From NCBI GenBank assembly GCA_036852015.1, contig JAANDG010000055.1, positions 361,147 to 425,146 on the forward strand: DNA of 64,000 bases, written 5' to 3'. The DNA comes from Pelodera strongyloides (lineage: Eukaryota > Nematoda > Chromadorea > Rhabditida > Rhabditidae). The notes beneath the pieces were generated by a model. That model did not search any database. It was not told the origin of the DNA and saw nothing but the letters and a program-made list of their open reading frames with translations. A program made the translations under genes and the position numbers. This document shows positions 1 through 17,732 of the stretch, piece by piece (within the stretch, counting starts at the first letter, position 1; the number at the start of each line of letters is the position of its first letter).

Positions 1-346
1 ATCGCTTGCAACGAGGACTAAGCACTTTTTGATCTTTGTCGTCAGGGGTCATCTTATATGTAGAAAACTGACAAAACAGGGCCAGTGCGCCGCTTACACT
101 TGGCCCGAAATCGGTGCGCCGCCACATCTGTGCGCACTCGTTTTTTTTGTAGTCCAATGTTTCGCGTAATATGCGGAATGCGTTGTTCTTAAGTCGCTTC
201 ATAGCTACACTTCACTTCATGAAGTCGCGGGGCAAGGAAAAAGAGGACCATCATCTAAGAACGTCAACTGGAAGTTTTGCGCACCCTAGAAGGAGTGCGC
301 CGCGCCACTATGGCATACTTGTTTCGCGCCGGTCAACTTTCAGTCC

Positions 347-2445
347 TCACTTATTCTCGTCATCTTCGAATAGTTCCTCATCAACCGATCGTTTGCCAAA
401 ACGAATGAGAGGGGCTCCAGGAGCACGACCAAATCTGATCAGGGGACCTGAGGATGGAGACCGCTTTCCGAAACGGATCAGCGGAGAAGTGGCAGGAGCA
501 CGACCGAATCTGGAACGAGAAGGAGGTTTACTGGAATCTGAGGCCATATTCACCACTCCAATTTCCTCGGGGAAATAGTCCCTGGGGACAGAAAATAGCA
601 TTCTAATGTGAGAGACGAAGAGAAAAGACGGGGAATTCCCCATGGGGAATTGAGTGGTGAATATGGCCTCTCTGGAGATCTATATAGGTAGGGGAGATCT
701 ATGATCTTTAGAAGTATACTTTGATGCTATATTTGTGCTGTGTATTGTATTGTGTTGTTATAGCTTATTTTCCCTGAAGATGGAGTAAAGCCGAAAGGTC
801 GGAATAAATGTGCTAAACACACACATTGTTTTCTTTTGGTTGGAATAACAAGCTCACACAACACTCTGAATTTTCGAATTATAGATAGTTAGTATATCAA
901 TCTGTTAGTAGAGTAATATGTGTAACATGTGTATGTTGTGATGAGACGAGGGTATTTTTGTCTTTGAACTGATTGTTTGCTTCCTTACCTGATCAGTGGA
1001 GCGGAGTTTGGCGATCTTCCGAAACGAATCAGTGGAGCCCCGTCGGGCATCGAACGACCGAATCTAAATGTTTTGAATTGTTCAGGGTGCACTAATTACT
1101 AATTATTCAGATGTGAAGAAGAATTTCTTCTGTCGTTCCCGCTCTTCTCAGAGGCACTAATGTCAAAAGCTGCAAAGTCAGCTCATATACATACGTATAA
1201 CAGACATACATACAAAATGTTGCTTTGCTCGACAAAACTACGTTGCGTATATTTTCTCATGAATTGTGTGTGTACGTAATAAATTATTATTATTAAGATT
1301 ATGTCGAGCGCCAAATGCGTATATTGTAGTCTCCCACCGTATCAAAGGTGCTGAGGCAGGGGATCGTCCAAATCTGATGAGTGGACCAGACGATGGAGAA
1401 CGCTTTCCGAAACGGATCAGTGGGGAGCCCATGTCCTGAACGTGAAATAAAATATTTGCCTACCGAGCTCTTGGCCAAGTTGAATTTTACCATTGGAAAG
1501 ATTTCACATATACACATATCCAAGTGGTTTTGGCAGGAGTCTGTGCATCGTTTGTATAACGAATAAAAATATGCTGGAAAAAGTGAGGAGACAAAGAGAT
1601 GCTAAGGTGACTGGATGGTTGGGTCATTTAGGAATTACGGCAGGGTGCTACTGTAGCGCTCACATCATTTAGCCCTCCGTCGTTTATTCATGAGCTTGTA
1701 TCTGTACTACAAAAGTGAAGAATGAAAAGAGATATAGCTAAACCAACATTTCGAATGGCCCTTGACATCCCCGAGGAACGCTTCCCGAAACGGATGAGTG
1801 GAGCGGCACGCTTTCCAAAATCTACTGAAATGTTCATATTTTTGCTAGTCTTCAATATTTTTTTTCAATTTCATGCACGAATGCGAGTGTGTGCGTTTCT
1901 ATGTGCGTGAGAGCTTGCGTAAGTACGTGTGTGCTCTTACGTGTAGCATATGTGTATGATTAATTTGGTTGAAGCATTTTCTGGTTAGTGGACATATGCG
2001 ATACGGTTAGTGCAAAAATGTGCCAATAGTGTGAATATCACAAGGTGAATACTGCATGAACAATTAGCCACTCTCACTATTGACTCACCCCGAAGAGCCG
2101 AAGCAAGTTCTCCACTATCGTATGAGGCTAAACATGAACATATGTTGAGGCTCTTCGAGTAAGAAAAAGAAGGTAACAGTACATTTACCCCAGGTAAAGC
2201 AAGGCAGATTTATGTATGATTTCGTTATTCATGCCATTCACGCAATAAGCTTGATGGTTGTAATGAACAAACGGACAGTTGCTATGATATGGCAACAGCA
2301 TGTACGGTATTCTGCGACACTCACGTTCATCATCCAGCATATCGAAATCATCTGCCGTGTCGTACGCTGTCACGACGTGTAGAAGAAGCACAGTGACAGC
2401 GGGGAGAACGATGGCCCATTGCATGGCAGGCAAGTGAAGGTGCAC
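347..2445 (-). CDS. flp-13: FMRFamide-like neuropeptide precursor, FLP-13 type
   Basis: Secreted prohormone cleaved at Lys-Arg or Arg sites into amidated PLIRFamide peptides. Exons 5'->3' on the minus strand: 2445-2189 (hydrophobic signal peptide, then acidic DDFDMLDDE), 1824-1748, 1435-1338, 1063-989, 509-347. The last four join in phase and encode nine PLIRFG copies (for example SPSSGPLIRFG, SMPDGAPLIRFG, APATSPLIRFG), each followed by R or KR; the C-terminus is acidic (EELFEDDENK) before TGA. The stretch DMGSPLIRFGKR resembles the first peptide of C. elegans FLP-13. Two introns cut the Arg codon of the IRFG motif itself. Odd points: the join from the signal exon to the 1824-1748 exon is not in phase as drawn, so a small exon or another donor is missing, and the 1748 donor is weak (gttggt). 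The peptide exons are certain; the N-terminal exon is likely. Confidence 0.9.
539..671. repeat. short foldback (MITE-like) element in flp-13 last intron
   Basis: The ends are inverted repeats of about 25 bases: AGGCCATATTCACCACTCC on the left and its imperfect complement at 650-670. The piece sits in the intron between the last two flp-13 exons. No coding content. Family not recognised. Confidence 0.6.
1215..1295. repeat. dispersed repeat with ATAAATTATTATT tail, copy 1
   Basis: The stretch from TTGCTTTGCTCGACAAAAC through CTCATGAATT to a TTATTATT tail closely matches 44819-44899. Both copies lie in introns of minus-strand genes. The shared end with an ATT-rich tail suggests a dispersed element end, possibly retroposed. 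Confidence 0.6.
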
Positions 2446-3782
2446 TGCTGAAACACTACTTAAAATTGTTACATTTTTTAGTTTGGTAGAGTTTCAAATA
2501 AATTTGGCTGATCCTTCCATTCACGATTGCCAGGATAGAAGCAAAAGAAGAATGTTGGTATAATGATAAAAAAAATGCACGAGAATCTCAAGAAATGATC
2601 GAGTAACAAATGTGCAACTTGGTAAATATTAACGCAGAAAAAGGAAGTGTGGCCTGCCTAGCAATTGGTAATACAAAGATCCGGACTGACTACCTCGCTT
2701 TTGTAGGAGGTAGGAGGTAGATCCGAATTGGTATGTTAAACCGCAAACCGTCTCGGATTTCATAAAGGAAATTGGTTTGCGCTTTTTTGTGACTACGGAA
2801 ACTTGAAGCCAATTGCGCACTTCTCTTTGTATGATTCTGATTGCGACCAGGCGACGTGGCCTTGATTTGCATACGATTTCGGGCACCAGCATCATACGGG
2901 AAAAGGACTAGGGATGCAGAGAGATATATAGATACAGAGAAAGATGGATATATAGAGAAATGTAGAGAGAGAGAGAGAGTGAGAAAGAGATAGAGTGAGA
3001 GAGTGATCTACTACAGGAGGCCAAAGTGCAACAGGTTACTGGATTGAAACAACTCTTAAAATTTGAGTTTTTGAGTGATTATTCGCTAGCTCAAGAGGAG
3101 TTTTATACCTTCCTTGAAAGTATGGAACGTTCTAATTGTAAAAAGGCTTCAAAGCATCTGAAGAACTACAAAGAAGACTGTTTGAACAGAAAATACGATC
3201 GTATGTGAAAAATGGTCGCTACAGAGAGGGTGCCAGATGATTGTAGTAAACCGCAGCAGTTGTAGGTACTGCATAGTAGTCCGACTGAGGCTAAAAATTA
3301 CTGTACGTAACTATTGACTGATGTTAAAGTATGGCTTCTCATATTATAGTTTGCGCTTCTCCTACCGTAGGGAAATAGGAAATTACTGACATTTGGGGCA
3401 AGCTAGGGGAGGACCCAGTTCCGGGGCGCTGTGGATACTGATCTACTTACAGATCCATTACTCTAATGGCCGAAATATTGTCTGTCCGTTTAGGGATTCC
3501 AGTCGCACCCGATTTGCCTGAACACACGGGAAAATACGAAAAGGGATGTACAACTACGACTGTAAATGTGTAAATATGTAAAGGTTGGCACCGAGTGCCG
3601 ATGACTGTTATTATAGAAATTCCTATATATAAATATACTGAGCTAACCATAAGAGAAATAGAAGGATACTATTCTGCTTAAGATTCTAGATCCTCAACGA
3701 GTTGAATGAGATGCTCGCAGTAGCTTGGATTATGTACACGACGAGTCATTCAACAAGGAATCGTTGGAAGTTGACATCATTT

Positions 3783-4045
3783 ATGGGGTTTCCAAGTATG
3801 CCAAAAACCGTGCGTTTTCCTTCCAAGTATCAATTGCAAAATAGTGCGCCAATCTACCGTAATTTTGCGTAATTTTGACACATCCGCATTATAGAAAATC
3901 CGCCATCAAAGCTCAACATTTGTTGAACAAATGGCCCCGTGGCGATCGGTCGTAAAAACAGTCTGTATATATGCTCGTGTAGTGCCAAGATACGGTAAAT
4001 GTTTCGATACTTGGAAGGAAAATCGGCCATACTTGGAAACCCCAT
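3783..4045. repeat. foldback element with ends ATGGGGTTTCCAAGTATG
   Basis: Left arm 3783-3830 (ATGGGGTTTCCAAGTATG, then a second block CCTTCCAAGTATC) is mirrored by the complement at 4002-4045. The interior of about 170 bases shows no open frame of note. Consistent with a non-autonomous DNA-transposon remnant. Confidence 0.7.
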
Positions 4046-6348
4046 TAGAAACTTATAGTCGTACCATAAAGCTCGCAAGGTAAAAGATACCGGAGGTGCA
4101 GGTAATTCGCCAAGGAACACAGATACGTTTCAGGACCTCGATAAAAAGAACAAATATACCCAACAATCAGCCAATCAGTGAAGCCAACAATGAAGAAGTT
4201 CAGTATATAAGGATGCTGACTCTATATGTGGGCTGGTAGGTTCATCGACCTAGTGATGTATTTCAGTATTGGATTACTCTTCAGTGACGCACATCTGGAT
4301 CAGAATGCATTGGGAATATTACGAATTACCATATCGAGCTTACGGAATTGCGACCTATGATGTGGAGACATAGACAGAAAGAGGGAGAGAGGGAGAGAGA
4401 GAGAAAACGGGAGAGAGATACGAAATATTCTGAAGCCCACATTCCAAAATACTCAAGCATGCTTACTTAATTGTACGTTACGGACGATCAAATTATTTGT
4501 GTTGCCTCTCGATAGAGATTTCTACATCTGAACATCCACCCACAAAAACTAGTCATCTAGAAAATGAGACGACAGAACGGAGTTTATAGAGAAACGTTTG
4601 ATGGTATGCAAATGTAAATTTACACACAATCTACACGTTTGATGGTAAATTTACACACAATTCACGCGAATACAGGATTCCATTAGATGTTTCACAATCC
4701 ACGTGTCATTCCCTTTATGGAGCAATATTTTATTCTATATTTGTTACAACTCTTTGCATGCAAAGAAAGCGTTCGAAAACAGAATACAGAGGAGGCTTCT
4801 TTTTTCATTTTCTGGCATACTTATATTCACACTTAGTTTTATTTAGGTTGTAACAACGAGTATAGTTTTATCCATTGGGTTGAAATCTGGCCATTTCTAA
4901 AAAAAAGAGAGCATAAGCTAGATGTAGTATGCTGCCTAGCACCAAACAGCGCAAGTGGCAGACACTACTTCAACGAATAAATTAAATCACCGAATAAGAC
5001 AGGAAATTAAAGCGGATTGATCCGTGGTTTTGAAACAAATGCTGGTCAACTGCAGTTCCATGTATTGAATGAAATTTTTTCCATTTTATGACGGAAATGC
5101 CCAGAAGGGCTCATAAATTTGCATATAAAATACATAAGAATGTGAACATTAGTTTCAAGATCACAGGCCATACCGCTTTATTGTTGCTGACAAAATTTCT
5201 AAGCTAGTGAGTACGTGCAGACACTTTTCTACTCTTGAGATTGTTATTTTGTGTGGAAGTAATCAGAGTGACAAGTGCAGTATATTGCATTGTTGTTGAG
5301 AACAAGGAATAACAAGAAATATGAATAATCGAAGGATTACGCGAGCACATACACGGCGAAAAGTGCACTTCACAAGCAAGACTCGTCTGCGGCACATTTT
5401 TGGAGTGCGCAGGATGTGCGCCATAAGTTTGCTAGATGTGTGCCAAATGGAATTGCACAAGGTCGCTCCCGCCAGGCGACTTTGCGCACCTTTCGCCTTC
5501 TTACGGAAAGCCACGTATGTTAATCACCGCTGATACTAAATCGTAACATTTAAAACTACCAAAAATAGGACAAACTTCACTAGAGCCTAGGGCCAATATG
5601 CGGACGTGCTAGAGAATATTAATAAAAAGTTGCGGGGTTTGGTTTATGTTATCACCGTCGAATATAGGAGGTGCTTGAACCGCGCTCCCAATTTACTTCA
5701 GTCGCTACTCATTACTGGCCCAAAGTAAACACTTTTCAAAATATTAATTGGTCCTTTCGAGTGGGCGCCCAATGCTGAAATGCGATTCTAAATTCTAAAT
5801 TGAGTAAAATAAATCTTCTGATACCAGAATATAGCATATTTCCGGGAATATTTTTTTGGATTTCGTCCTTGCAAAAGTATGACGCGACTTGCGGAACTTT
5901 GACAACAAAAATGCCGTAACATACATATTTTATGGACCAAGTTACTGTTCTCAAATATGACACGGAAAATGAACTACTCGGCGGGTATATTTATCAGCAG
6001 TAGTAAGGGCAAATGTTCTGCTTTTACAGAAAATATGTGGGCAGTGGGCCACTGGTACGCCAGGAGCGCGCTATATGTACGCAAAACATAATTTCCTCGA
6101 GTTCGTACGCTCACGGCGTACATGTTTTTTTTAAAGCGATAGAACATCCGGGTTTTGAAACGTATTGGACACCGTATTCCGGTGTATACAAATGTCGGCG
6201 CGCTTTTTTAATCTAATTATATTCATTTGCAAACAACCTGTGTGGAAAAACAGTAGTCCAACATGCATTTCAAAAACCGGCTGTTATGTCGATTTAAAGG
6301 GAATATGTAGACATTTTTTGAAGGTAAGCATAGAATGCGTGTTCCCCA

Positions 6349-7467
6349 TTAAAGCGAATATGTATGCAGTCAAAATGCGCCAAAAAAACACGAAAATGGC
6401 GTTTCCACAGCAGACATGCATTAAATAGGCGACTGAATATTCGAATTTGCATGCCCTGCATCTTGAATCTAGCTATTTGTTGATATCTGCATACATAAGT
6501 TGAAATTTGCTCAATTGCCACTGGCGGGTATGCAAGGGGCTCAAGTAACGCGTTTACTATGGAAAAGGTGAACTTTGAAATTCATTTTCTTTTAACTGGG
6601 AAACTTTTGACAACTTTTGTTGTTGTTTCCTTAATGGGGAACACGCATTCTATTAAAACAGCTTAACTTCAAAAGGGGCATACATATTCCCTAGGAAACA
6701 ACGACAAAAATTGTCAAAAGTTCCCGAGTTAAAATAAAGTGAATTGCAAAGTTCGCCTTTTCCATAGTAAACGCGTCGCTTGGACTCGTGGCAAATTTCA
6801 GGCTCAGTGGAGCAAATTTCAACTTATGTGTGTTAAAGGGAGAGGACCACGAGAAATATGTTTTCCTCAATTTATTTGTCCAAAATGTCCAGAATTTCAG
6901 AAATATTACGGCGAAACCCGCATTTCTTTACGCCTAGAACTCGCAGAGTTATTCCCCGGCAAACTGTTCGGCCAGGTACCGTAGTCAGAATCAATTTTTG
7001 CGCTTTTGGGGCATTACTGTATTGGAAACACCTCTTTATAATCGTAGGAATGATCTTTATTCGTTTGACCATTATTATTTAGAGAAAGAATGCAAATGAA
7101 CGGATATAAACAGTAAAAACTAATTTTGACTTGCTGACTACTGTACCTGGCCGAACCGTTTGCCGGTGAATAACTCTGCGAGTTCTAGGCTTCAAGCAAT
7201 GCGGTTTTCACAGTAATATTTCTGAAATTCCGGACATATTGTACAAGCAAAGTGAGGAACACTTTTTTCTCGTGGGCCTCTCCCTTTAACTTCAACTGTT
7301 ATGTCAAATTTCATCTTATCGGCAAATAGCAAGATTCAAGATACAGGGCATGCAAATTCGAATTTACATATTCAGTCGCCTATTTAATGCATGTCTGATA
7401 TGGAAACGCTCGTTTCGCGCTTCTTTTTTTGGTGCATTTTGACTGCATAGATATTCGCTTTAAGTAA
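6349..7467. repeat. nested cluster of foldback elements
   Basis: The outer arms (6349-6510 and about 7316-7467, ends TTAAAGCGAATAT) are inverted copies. An inner family-A foldback with ends AAAGGGAGAGGCCCACGA fills about 6834-7312 (arms 6834-7000 and 7130-7312). A third foldback (about 6488-6832, with ACGCGTTTACTATGGAAAAG arms) interrupts the left side. The right half (from 7119) is also carried in the downstream tandem duplication. Confidence 0.75.
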
Positions 7468-10152
7468 ATGTTAGTATAGTACACAGTACACACCCATGTA
7501 TAGTAAAATGGCCAAAAATGTTAGCCACGAGTACTACTTCTTGTTTTGGATATAGCTAGACAGCTGTCACTATCAGCATTGTCTAGTATTACTAACGTAG
7601 GACGGAAGTCCGCAGTTCACTAAATAACATCATTTGGAATTTAGAAGACGAAATGGCGTAAGAGATATAAATTGGTATTCATATATTTAAAAAAAAGTGT
7701 AGGCGTAGCCACTAGCATAAAAAATAATCCCCTAATTGTATCCCTAACCCTAACACCCGTTTATACTTCTTTTGAGGTCCACCTCCAGACAATTTCGCGA
7801 TTTGATGCTGAAAGCGAAATACCGGCCGGTTTTTGAAACGCATAGTGGACAACTGAATTCTTACGTATTTATGCTAATTTGGTTGGATGGTACTTTCGCG
7901 CGAAAGTGTAACATAAATACTCTATTGCAACCGCATAAACTAGGGATGAAAACGAAATAGACGATACTATGTTTAAAAAAACTTACTAGTAGATCGAAAA
8001 CTACATCGTAATGTCGAAACCACAAACGGACAAAAATAAACCTCTAGCTTATGAACACCTACATAAAGCATATGATCTCATCGTGCAGTTTTCAAATCGC
8101 AAAACAATCCCATAGCCTAAAGCCTAACCAGCTTGTGCTTCGAATCCCAAATGTATTCCAAATCTCGTGAAAAAAAACTTGAAAACAATTAACACAGGGG
8201 ACCCATTTGGTCATTGCAGAGAACAAGCGTAAAACAGCAATTGAAGTCTCATTTTGGAAAGAAAACATACAGAAAATTCATGGAGTACTCAATTATTCGA
8301 GCTTCACAGGTCTAGTACGTATAATTAAGTACCGAAATACACTACTGTATAGTACTACTAAGTACCTAGTACATACCTAAGTACTGCATATAAGTATACT
8401 AGTACTATACAGTACTAGTGTACGTGCACAGTAAGTACTAGTGTAAGTATACAGAACTTGTGTATATAATTAAAAGCAAAGCATAGCACTGTACAGCACC
8501 TAAATCACGCATTATCTGCTTGATAACTTACAAATTAACACCAATAGAAACAACGTCTTTCGGTACCCAGCTTAGCTTCTTCCGTAAGATGAAAATAATA
8601 AACACTAATTGTAAATCTGACAACTCCGCTTTTTGACTAATTTTGACTTGCTGACTACTGTACCTGGCCGAACCGTTTGCCGGTGAATAACTCTGCGAGT
8701 TCTAGGCTTCAAGCAATGCGGTTTTCACAGTAATATTTCTGAAATTCCGGACATATTGTACAAGCAAAGTGAGGAACACTTTTTTCTCGTGGGCCTCTCC
8801 CTTTAACTTCAACTGTTATGTCAAATTTCATCTTATCGGCAAATAGCAAGATTCAAGATACAGGGCATGCAAATTCGAATTTACATATTCAGTCGCCTAT
8901 TTAATGCATGTCTGATATGGAAACGCTCGTTTCGCGCTTCTTTTTTTGGTGCATTTTGACTGCATAGATATTCGCTTTAAGTAAATGTTAGTATAGTACA
9001 CAGTACACACCCATGTATAGTAAAATGGCCAAAAATGTTAGCCACGAGTACTACTTCTTGTTTTGGATATAGCTAGACAGCTGTCACTATCAGCATTGTC
9101 TAGTATTACTAACGTAGGACGGAAGTCCGCAGTTCACTAAATAACATCATTTGGAATTTAGAAGACGAAATGGCGTAAGAGATATAAATTGGTATTCATA
9201 TATTTAAAAAAAAGTGTAGGCGTAGCCACTAGCATAAAAAATAATCCCCTAATTGTATCCCTAACCCTAACACCCGTTTATACTTCTTTTGAGGTCCACC
9301 TCCAGACAATTTCGCGATTTGATGCTGAAAGCGAAATACCGGCCGGTTTTTGAAACGCATAGTGGACAATGAATTCTTACGTATTTATGCTAATTTGGTT
9401 GGATGGTACTTTCGCGCGAAAGTGTAACATAAATACTCTATTGCAACCGCATAAACTAGGGATGAAAACGAAATAGACGATACTATGTTTAAAAAAACTT
9501 ACTAGTAGATCGAAAACTACATCGTAATGTCGAAACCACAAACGGACAAAAATAAACCTCTAGCTTATGAACACCTACATAAAGCATATGATCTCATCGT
9601 GCAGTTTTCAAATCGCAAAACAATCCCATAGCCTAAAGCCTAACCAGCTTGTGCTTCGAATCCCAAATGTATTCCAAATCTCGTGAAAAAAAACTTGAAA
9701 ACAATTAACACAGGGGACCCATTTGGTCATTGCAGAGAACAAGCGTAAAACAGCAATTGAAGTCTCATTTTGGAAAGAAAACATACAGAAAATTCATGGA
9801 GTACTCAATTATTCGAGCTTCACAGGTCTAGTACGTATAATTAAGTACCGAAATACACTACTGTATAGTACTACTAAGTACCTAGTACATACCTAAGTAC
9901 TGCATATAAGTATACTAGTACTATACAGTACTAGTGTACGTGCACAGTAAGTACTAGTGTAAGTATACAGAACTTGTGTATATAATTAAAAGCAAAGCAT
10001 AGCACTGTACAGCACCTAAATCACGCATTATCTGCTTGATAACTTACAAATTAACACCAATAGAAACAACGTCTTTCGGTACCCAGCTTAGCTTCTTCCG
10101 TAAGATGAAAATAATAAACACTAATTGTAAATCTGACAACTCCGCTTTTTGA
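7119..10152. repeat. near-identical 1.5-kb direct tandem duplication
   Basis: Copy 1 runs 7119-8635 and copy 2 runs 8636 to about 10152. They read almost base for base the same; the one difference I noticed is a single-base deletion (GACAACTGAATTC against GACAATGAATTC). The unit contains the right arm of the foldback cluster, a short CCCTAACCCTAAC tract, and a block rich in AGTACT/GTATAC palindromes. No gene is visible. Either a recent duplication or an assembly duplication. Confidence 0.93.
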
Positions 10153-10594
10153 CTACTTTGCTCTGAACTCCACAAACTTTTAAGTTGAAATTTGTTTTAC
10201 GCTTCAAGAGCGTGCACCTTTATTCAAGGGAGTTCAAATTCAATGCTTGCTTATGAGGTTCACCAGAGGTGCCGAGCACAGGCGACGCATCCCAGGTGAC
10301 AAATTGCTCGACGTCTTCCGGCTAGATTCCTTCTTCTCATTTGTCCTTATAACTGCCAAATTCCCAGCACAACTCTTACAAAAACGTATGAAAAATATCA
10401 TTTATTACAAAGATTCAAGGCAAGAATAATAAAACAGATAGGCAAGATCAGTTAGGGCAAGCGCACGCAATCTTTTACACCCGGTGATTTAGTCAATATA
10501 AAAAAAGTTAAAAAGTGTATGGCAAGTGGATATAGGAAAATCTCAATGTACAGCAGAATAAAAAAAATTGTAAATACTACAACTGCAAAAAGGC

Positions 10595-10754
10595 TTAAAG
10601 CGATGTAACGGACGGTTTTTGAAACGTATTTTGGATAAATGCATTCCCATATGTTGCCCGCAAGTTTATATAAAATCGCGCAGTAATTTACATACACTAC
10701 ATCGGAATACAGCGTCCGACATACGGTTCAAAACCGGCTACCGTACCGCTCTAA
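10595..10754. repeat. short GTTTTTGAAACG family, near-complete copy
   Basis: Begins TTAAAGCGATGTAACGGACGG, then TTTTTGAAACGTATTTTGG, and ends with the partial complement ACGGTTCAAAACCGGC...CCGCTCTAAAA. It belongs to the dispersed ~150-base foldback family also found at 47516-47652, 49455-49575, 55334-55472, 59117-59290 and elsewhere in the window. Confidence 0.75.
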
Positions 10755-11158
10755 AAGTAAATCATACATAGATAAAATCAGAAATACCTACATTAAATTT
10801 CAAGAAGTAAGCAACGCGACAGCATACACATAATGATACCATACGAGCTCATAAAAATGTCTCGACATTAACAAACTAAACTAACAATCAGTGAAAATGT
10901 AAAAACATTCCTACCTACTAGCACCCAAATAAAACACTACTAATTCATAAAGATATCAAGATAACAACATTCAGAAAACTTCAATCGTTGCGTGTACCTT
11001 ATACATTAATAGAATTCTCGAATGGTCAAACATTCAAAGAGCTAAATTAAAACTATAAGTCTGACTAATGTAAAAATCCGAATACTTATGACTAAGCAAT
11101 GTGAAGCTTAGCAAAACAGCAAAACCCACACGGAAGCCGCACAAATAGAACAGCCAAC

Positions 11159-15478
<4,320 letters not shown>

Positions 15479-15484
15479 CTGAAA
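15479..15484 (-). promoter_or_regulatory. probable trans-splice acceptor of the desaturase gene
   Basis: Minus-strand TTTCAG sits directly before the ATG, so the mature message would gain its 5' end by spliced-leader addition or by a 5'-UTR intron. The same arrangement occurs at mrpl-1. Confidence 0.5.
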
Positions 15485-17732
15485 CTGGAAGACAGATGCA
15501 AATGGCAAATACATTAATACATACAAAATCGCTGCAAAATATTTAGAAAATAAAAATTAGTCAGCGGGAGGGAGGAACGGGAGAGAGACAGAGGGAAAAT
15601 CATGGAGACAGCCGAGACAGAAAAGGAGAGAGACCAGGAAGAGTGGAAGAAACAAAAAGAACATCAAAAGAAAGTCAGCAAGTCTATTTTAAAATGCTTA
15701 GTAGTCAACGGTGACTGCACATTTAATAGAAAAAAAATGTACGAGGCGCATAAAGAAAAACCATGGAGTGCAAAAAGAGCAACCGACGAACAATGAAAAG
15801 AAAGGAATTTCTAAAAGAAAAGCAAATACAGTGAGTGTTCGCTGGTCATTCAAATAGTATGTATGATAAAACATGTCTGAAATAAACAATCACCAGAATG
15901 TGAATAGTCAAGAGGCTGAAATGCTTCTATTAACGGGGTAATCTATAATTATACATTACAAATATATCCGAAGCTAAGAGTTTGAACTTGGAACGCTTCC
16001 CAAAATCAAACATCTAAATTAATTAGTTTTCTGACGATAAGGGCAAAGGGTCTGGCCGGCAGACAGACAATTCTACGCATCACAGAATACATCAGCTACA
16101 AACTACAAAGAAACTAAGTACTCGAATACATCGCATACAATACAATACAAGGTTCGTAAGACGGATTCCATATCGTAACCCAGAAGAGGATCAAAACACA
16201 AGAATTGCTGTCGTGTGCCGTTATACGGTTATATGAAATTCTATATAACAACTGAACCGGTACTGGTACTGGACAATCAAACCAATGACTTAGACTTTGC
16301 AGGGGAAGTTACGGCCGTTACGGTAGTTTTTCGCTTTGCGCACGCGCACGTCGCGCACGGTTATTCCAAATTAATTTCTTTGCTACAAATTGACTTAAAA
16401 GTTAAATACACAAATATACATCTGTCTTAGGTTCAAATTCACAACTTACTTATGTGGAAAAAAATGGAAAGGGGGAAGAAATAAAGTAGCCTGCCAATAA
16501 AATATGGAAAAGAGAAAAAGAGAAGCATTTCATAAAAGGCTCGGCTTCTTGTCTGATAGATAAGAATTGTTCAATTGGTCACGAGGAGAGAGTACATAAA
16601 GGGTAGAGGGTGAAAAGAAGAATAGAACAAAAGTACAGGAGCAGAGATTGCAGAAAGCGTGGAGAGTTGACAGAAATATAGAAGAACAATTCAATACAGG
16701 AAAAATGATGCCGAATTATGAAAAAGCGAAGGCAGTAATATTAAACATAATATCAATATCGATACAGACAAAAAAAAGAGAAGAAATTGAAAACCCTCTA
16801 ACAAGTAACAAGAACCATACCTTAATACAATAATATACTCAAAAGCAAACAATACTCGAAAATAAACAACAGTAAGATTAATAATAAGCCTAGCAAACGG
16901 TTTAAACTCACATTTAATCGTCCACCCTTTGCGTTCCAGGTAGAGAAAGTGTTCTCCCCACGGCACGGTGCGAACTAAACAAAGGCATATTATTATATTA
17001 CTAGAGCTAAGTTTCTAAACGATAAAGTTGAAAAGCTTCAAACTAGAATTCTATCCGCTTCCGCTAGGAACACATTCAACAAAACTAGAGCAAAATATAC
17101 AAGTCGTGAAACATACACATACTCGATAAAAAATTATACAGTAAATTTTTAATATTTTATCGATATTTTACGCAAACAAATTAACAAAAAAAAAACTAAG
17201 TAACAACGATAAAAGCCTAACAAGGCAAAGGAAAAGAAAACAGTAATTAGCGCAATATATAACTACAGAAATTAAACTATTCTAAACTAACTACCGACTA
17301 AGGAAGTAATTAACACTGTAAAACATCCGATCCGGGAATGAGGAAAGCTATATGTAGACGAAATACCACACTTTTGTTGTGCCTTGGGCAGAATTCAAGA
17401 GGGAAACGCATATTAAACTATAAAACCAACACCAACTTGTCGTGAAGCCGGCTCTTCCCTTCTTTTGACTTTTACCCGGTGTAGCCAATTATTATAAACT
17501 AAATAACCAAAGGAAAACATAGGCAGGGGTTCGGAAACGAAAATAACATACGAAAGAGGATAAGGTGAGTCTAAGGAGTTTCTCATAGTATTTGAGTCTC
17601 ATTACGACATAAAGCGGTGAGTGAACGCCGACTACCACTCTTTGAGACTTTGAGCAGTTTACGTCACGCTCTTCAAACTTCGAACCAGAGGTATGTACCA
17701 TCGTACCATGTCTATATGTATACAAATAAAAC
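15485..17732. other. non-coding interval between desaturase start and mrpl-1 stop
   Basis: About 2.2 kb, AT-rich, with no exon chain. Both flanking genes are on the minus strand, so this is the 3' side of mrpl-1 and the upstream side or outron of the desaturase. I see no clear promoter motif or repeat family. Confidence 0.5.

Larger units (their letters stand above)
2446..11158. other. gene-poor, repeat-rich interval between flp-13 and the desaturase gene
   Basis: I found no exon chain here on either strand. It holds GA microsatellites (about 2953-3003 and 4378-4412), a foldback element at 3783-4045, a nested foldback cluster at 6349-7467, a 1.5-kb tandem duplication at 7119-10152, and copies of the short GTTTTTGAAACG repeat family near 5020-5180, 6137-6300 and 10595-10754. 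The remaining sequence is AT-rich with no recognisable feature. Confidence 0.7.

Noticed and set aside
7742..7757. CCCTAACCCTAAC telomere-like tract (also in the second copy near 9259)
   Set aside because: Two units only; nematode telomeres are usually TTAGGC and the tract is inside the duplicated unit, so no telomere or fusion is implied.
10247..10429. Short plus-strand frame and its minus-strand counterpart as a possible last desaturase exon
   Set aside because: The desaturase chain already ends in phase with a stop at 11159.
15602..15796. Plus-strand Lys/Glu-rich 64-codon frame
   Set aside because: Biased composition in purine-rich sequence, no splice sites or homology that I recognise.
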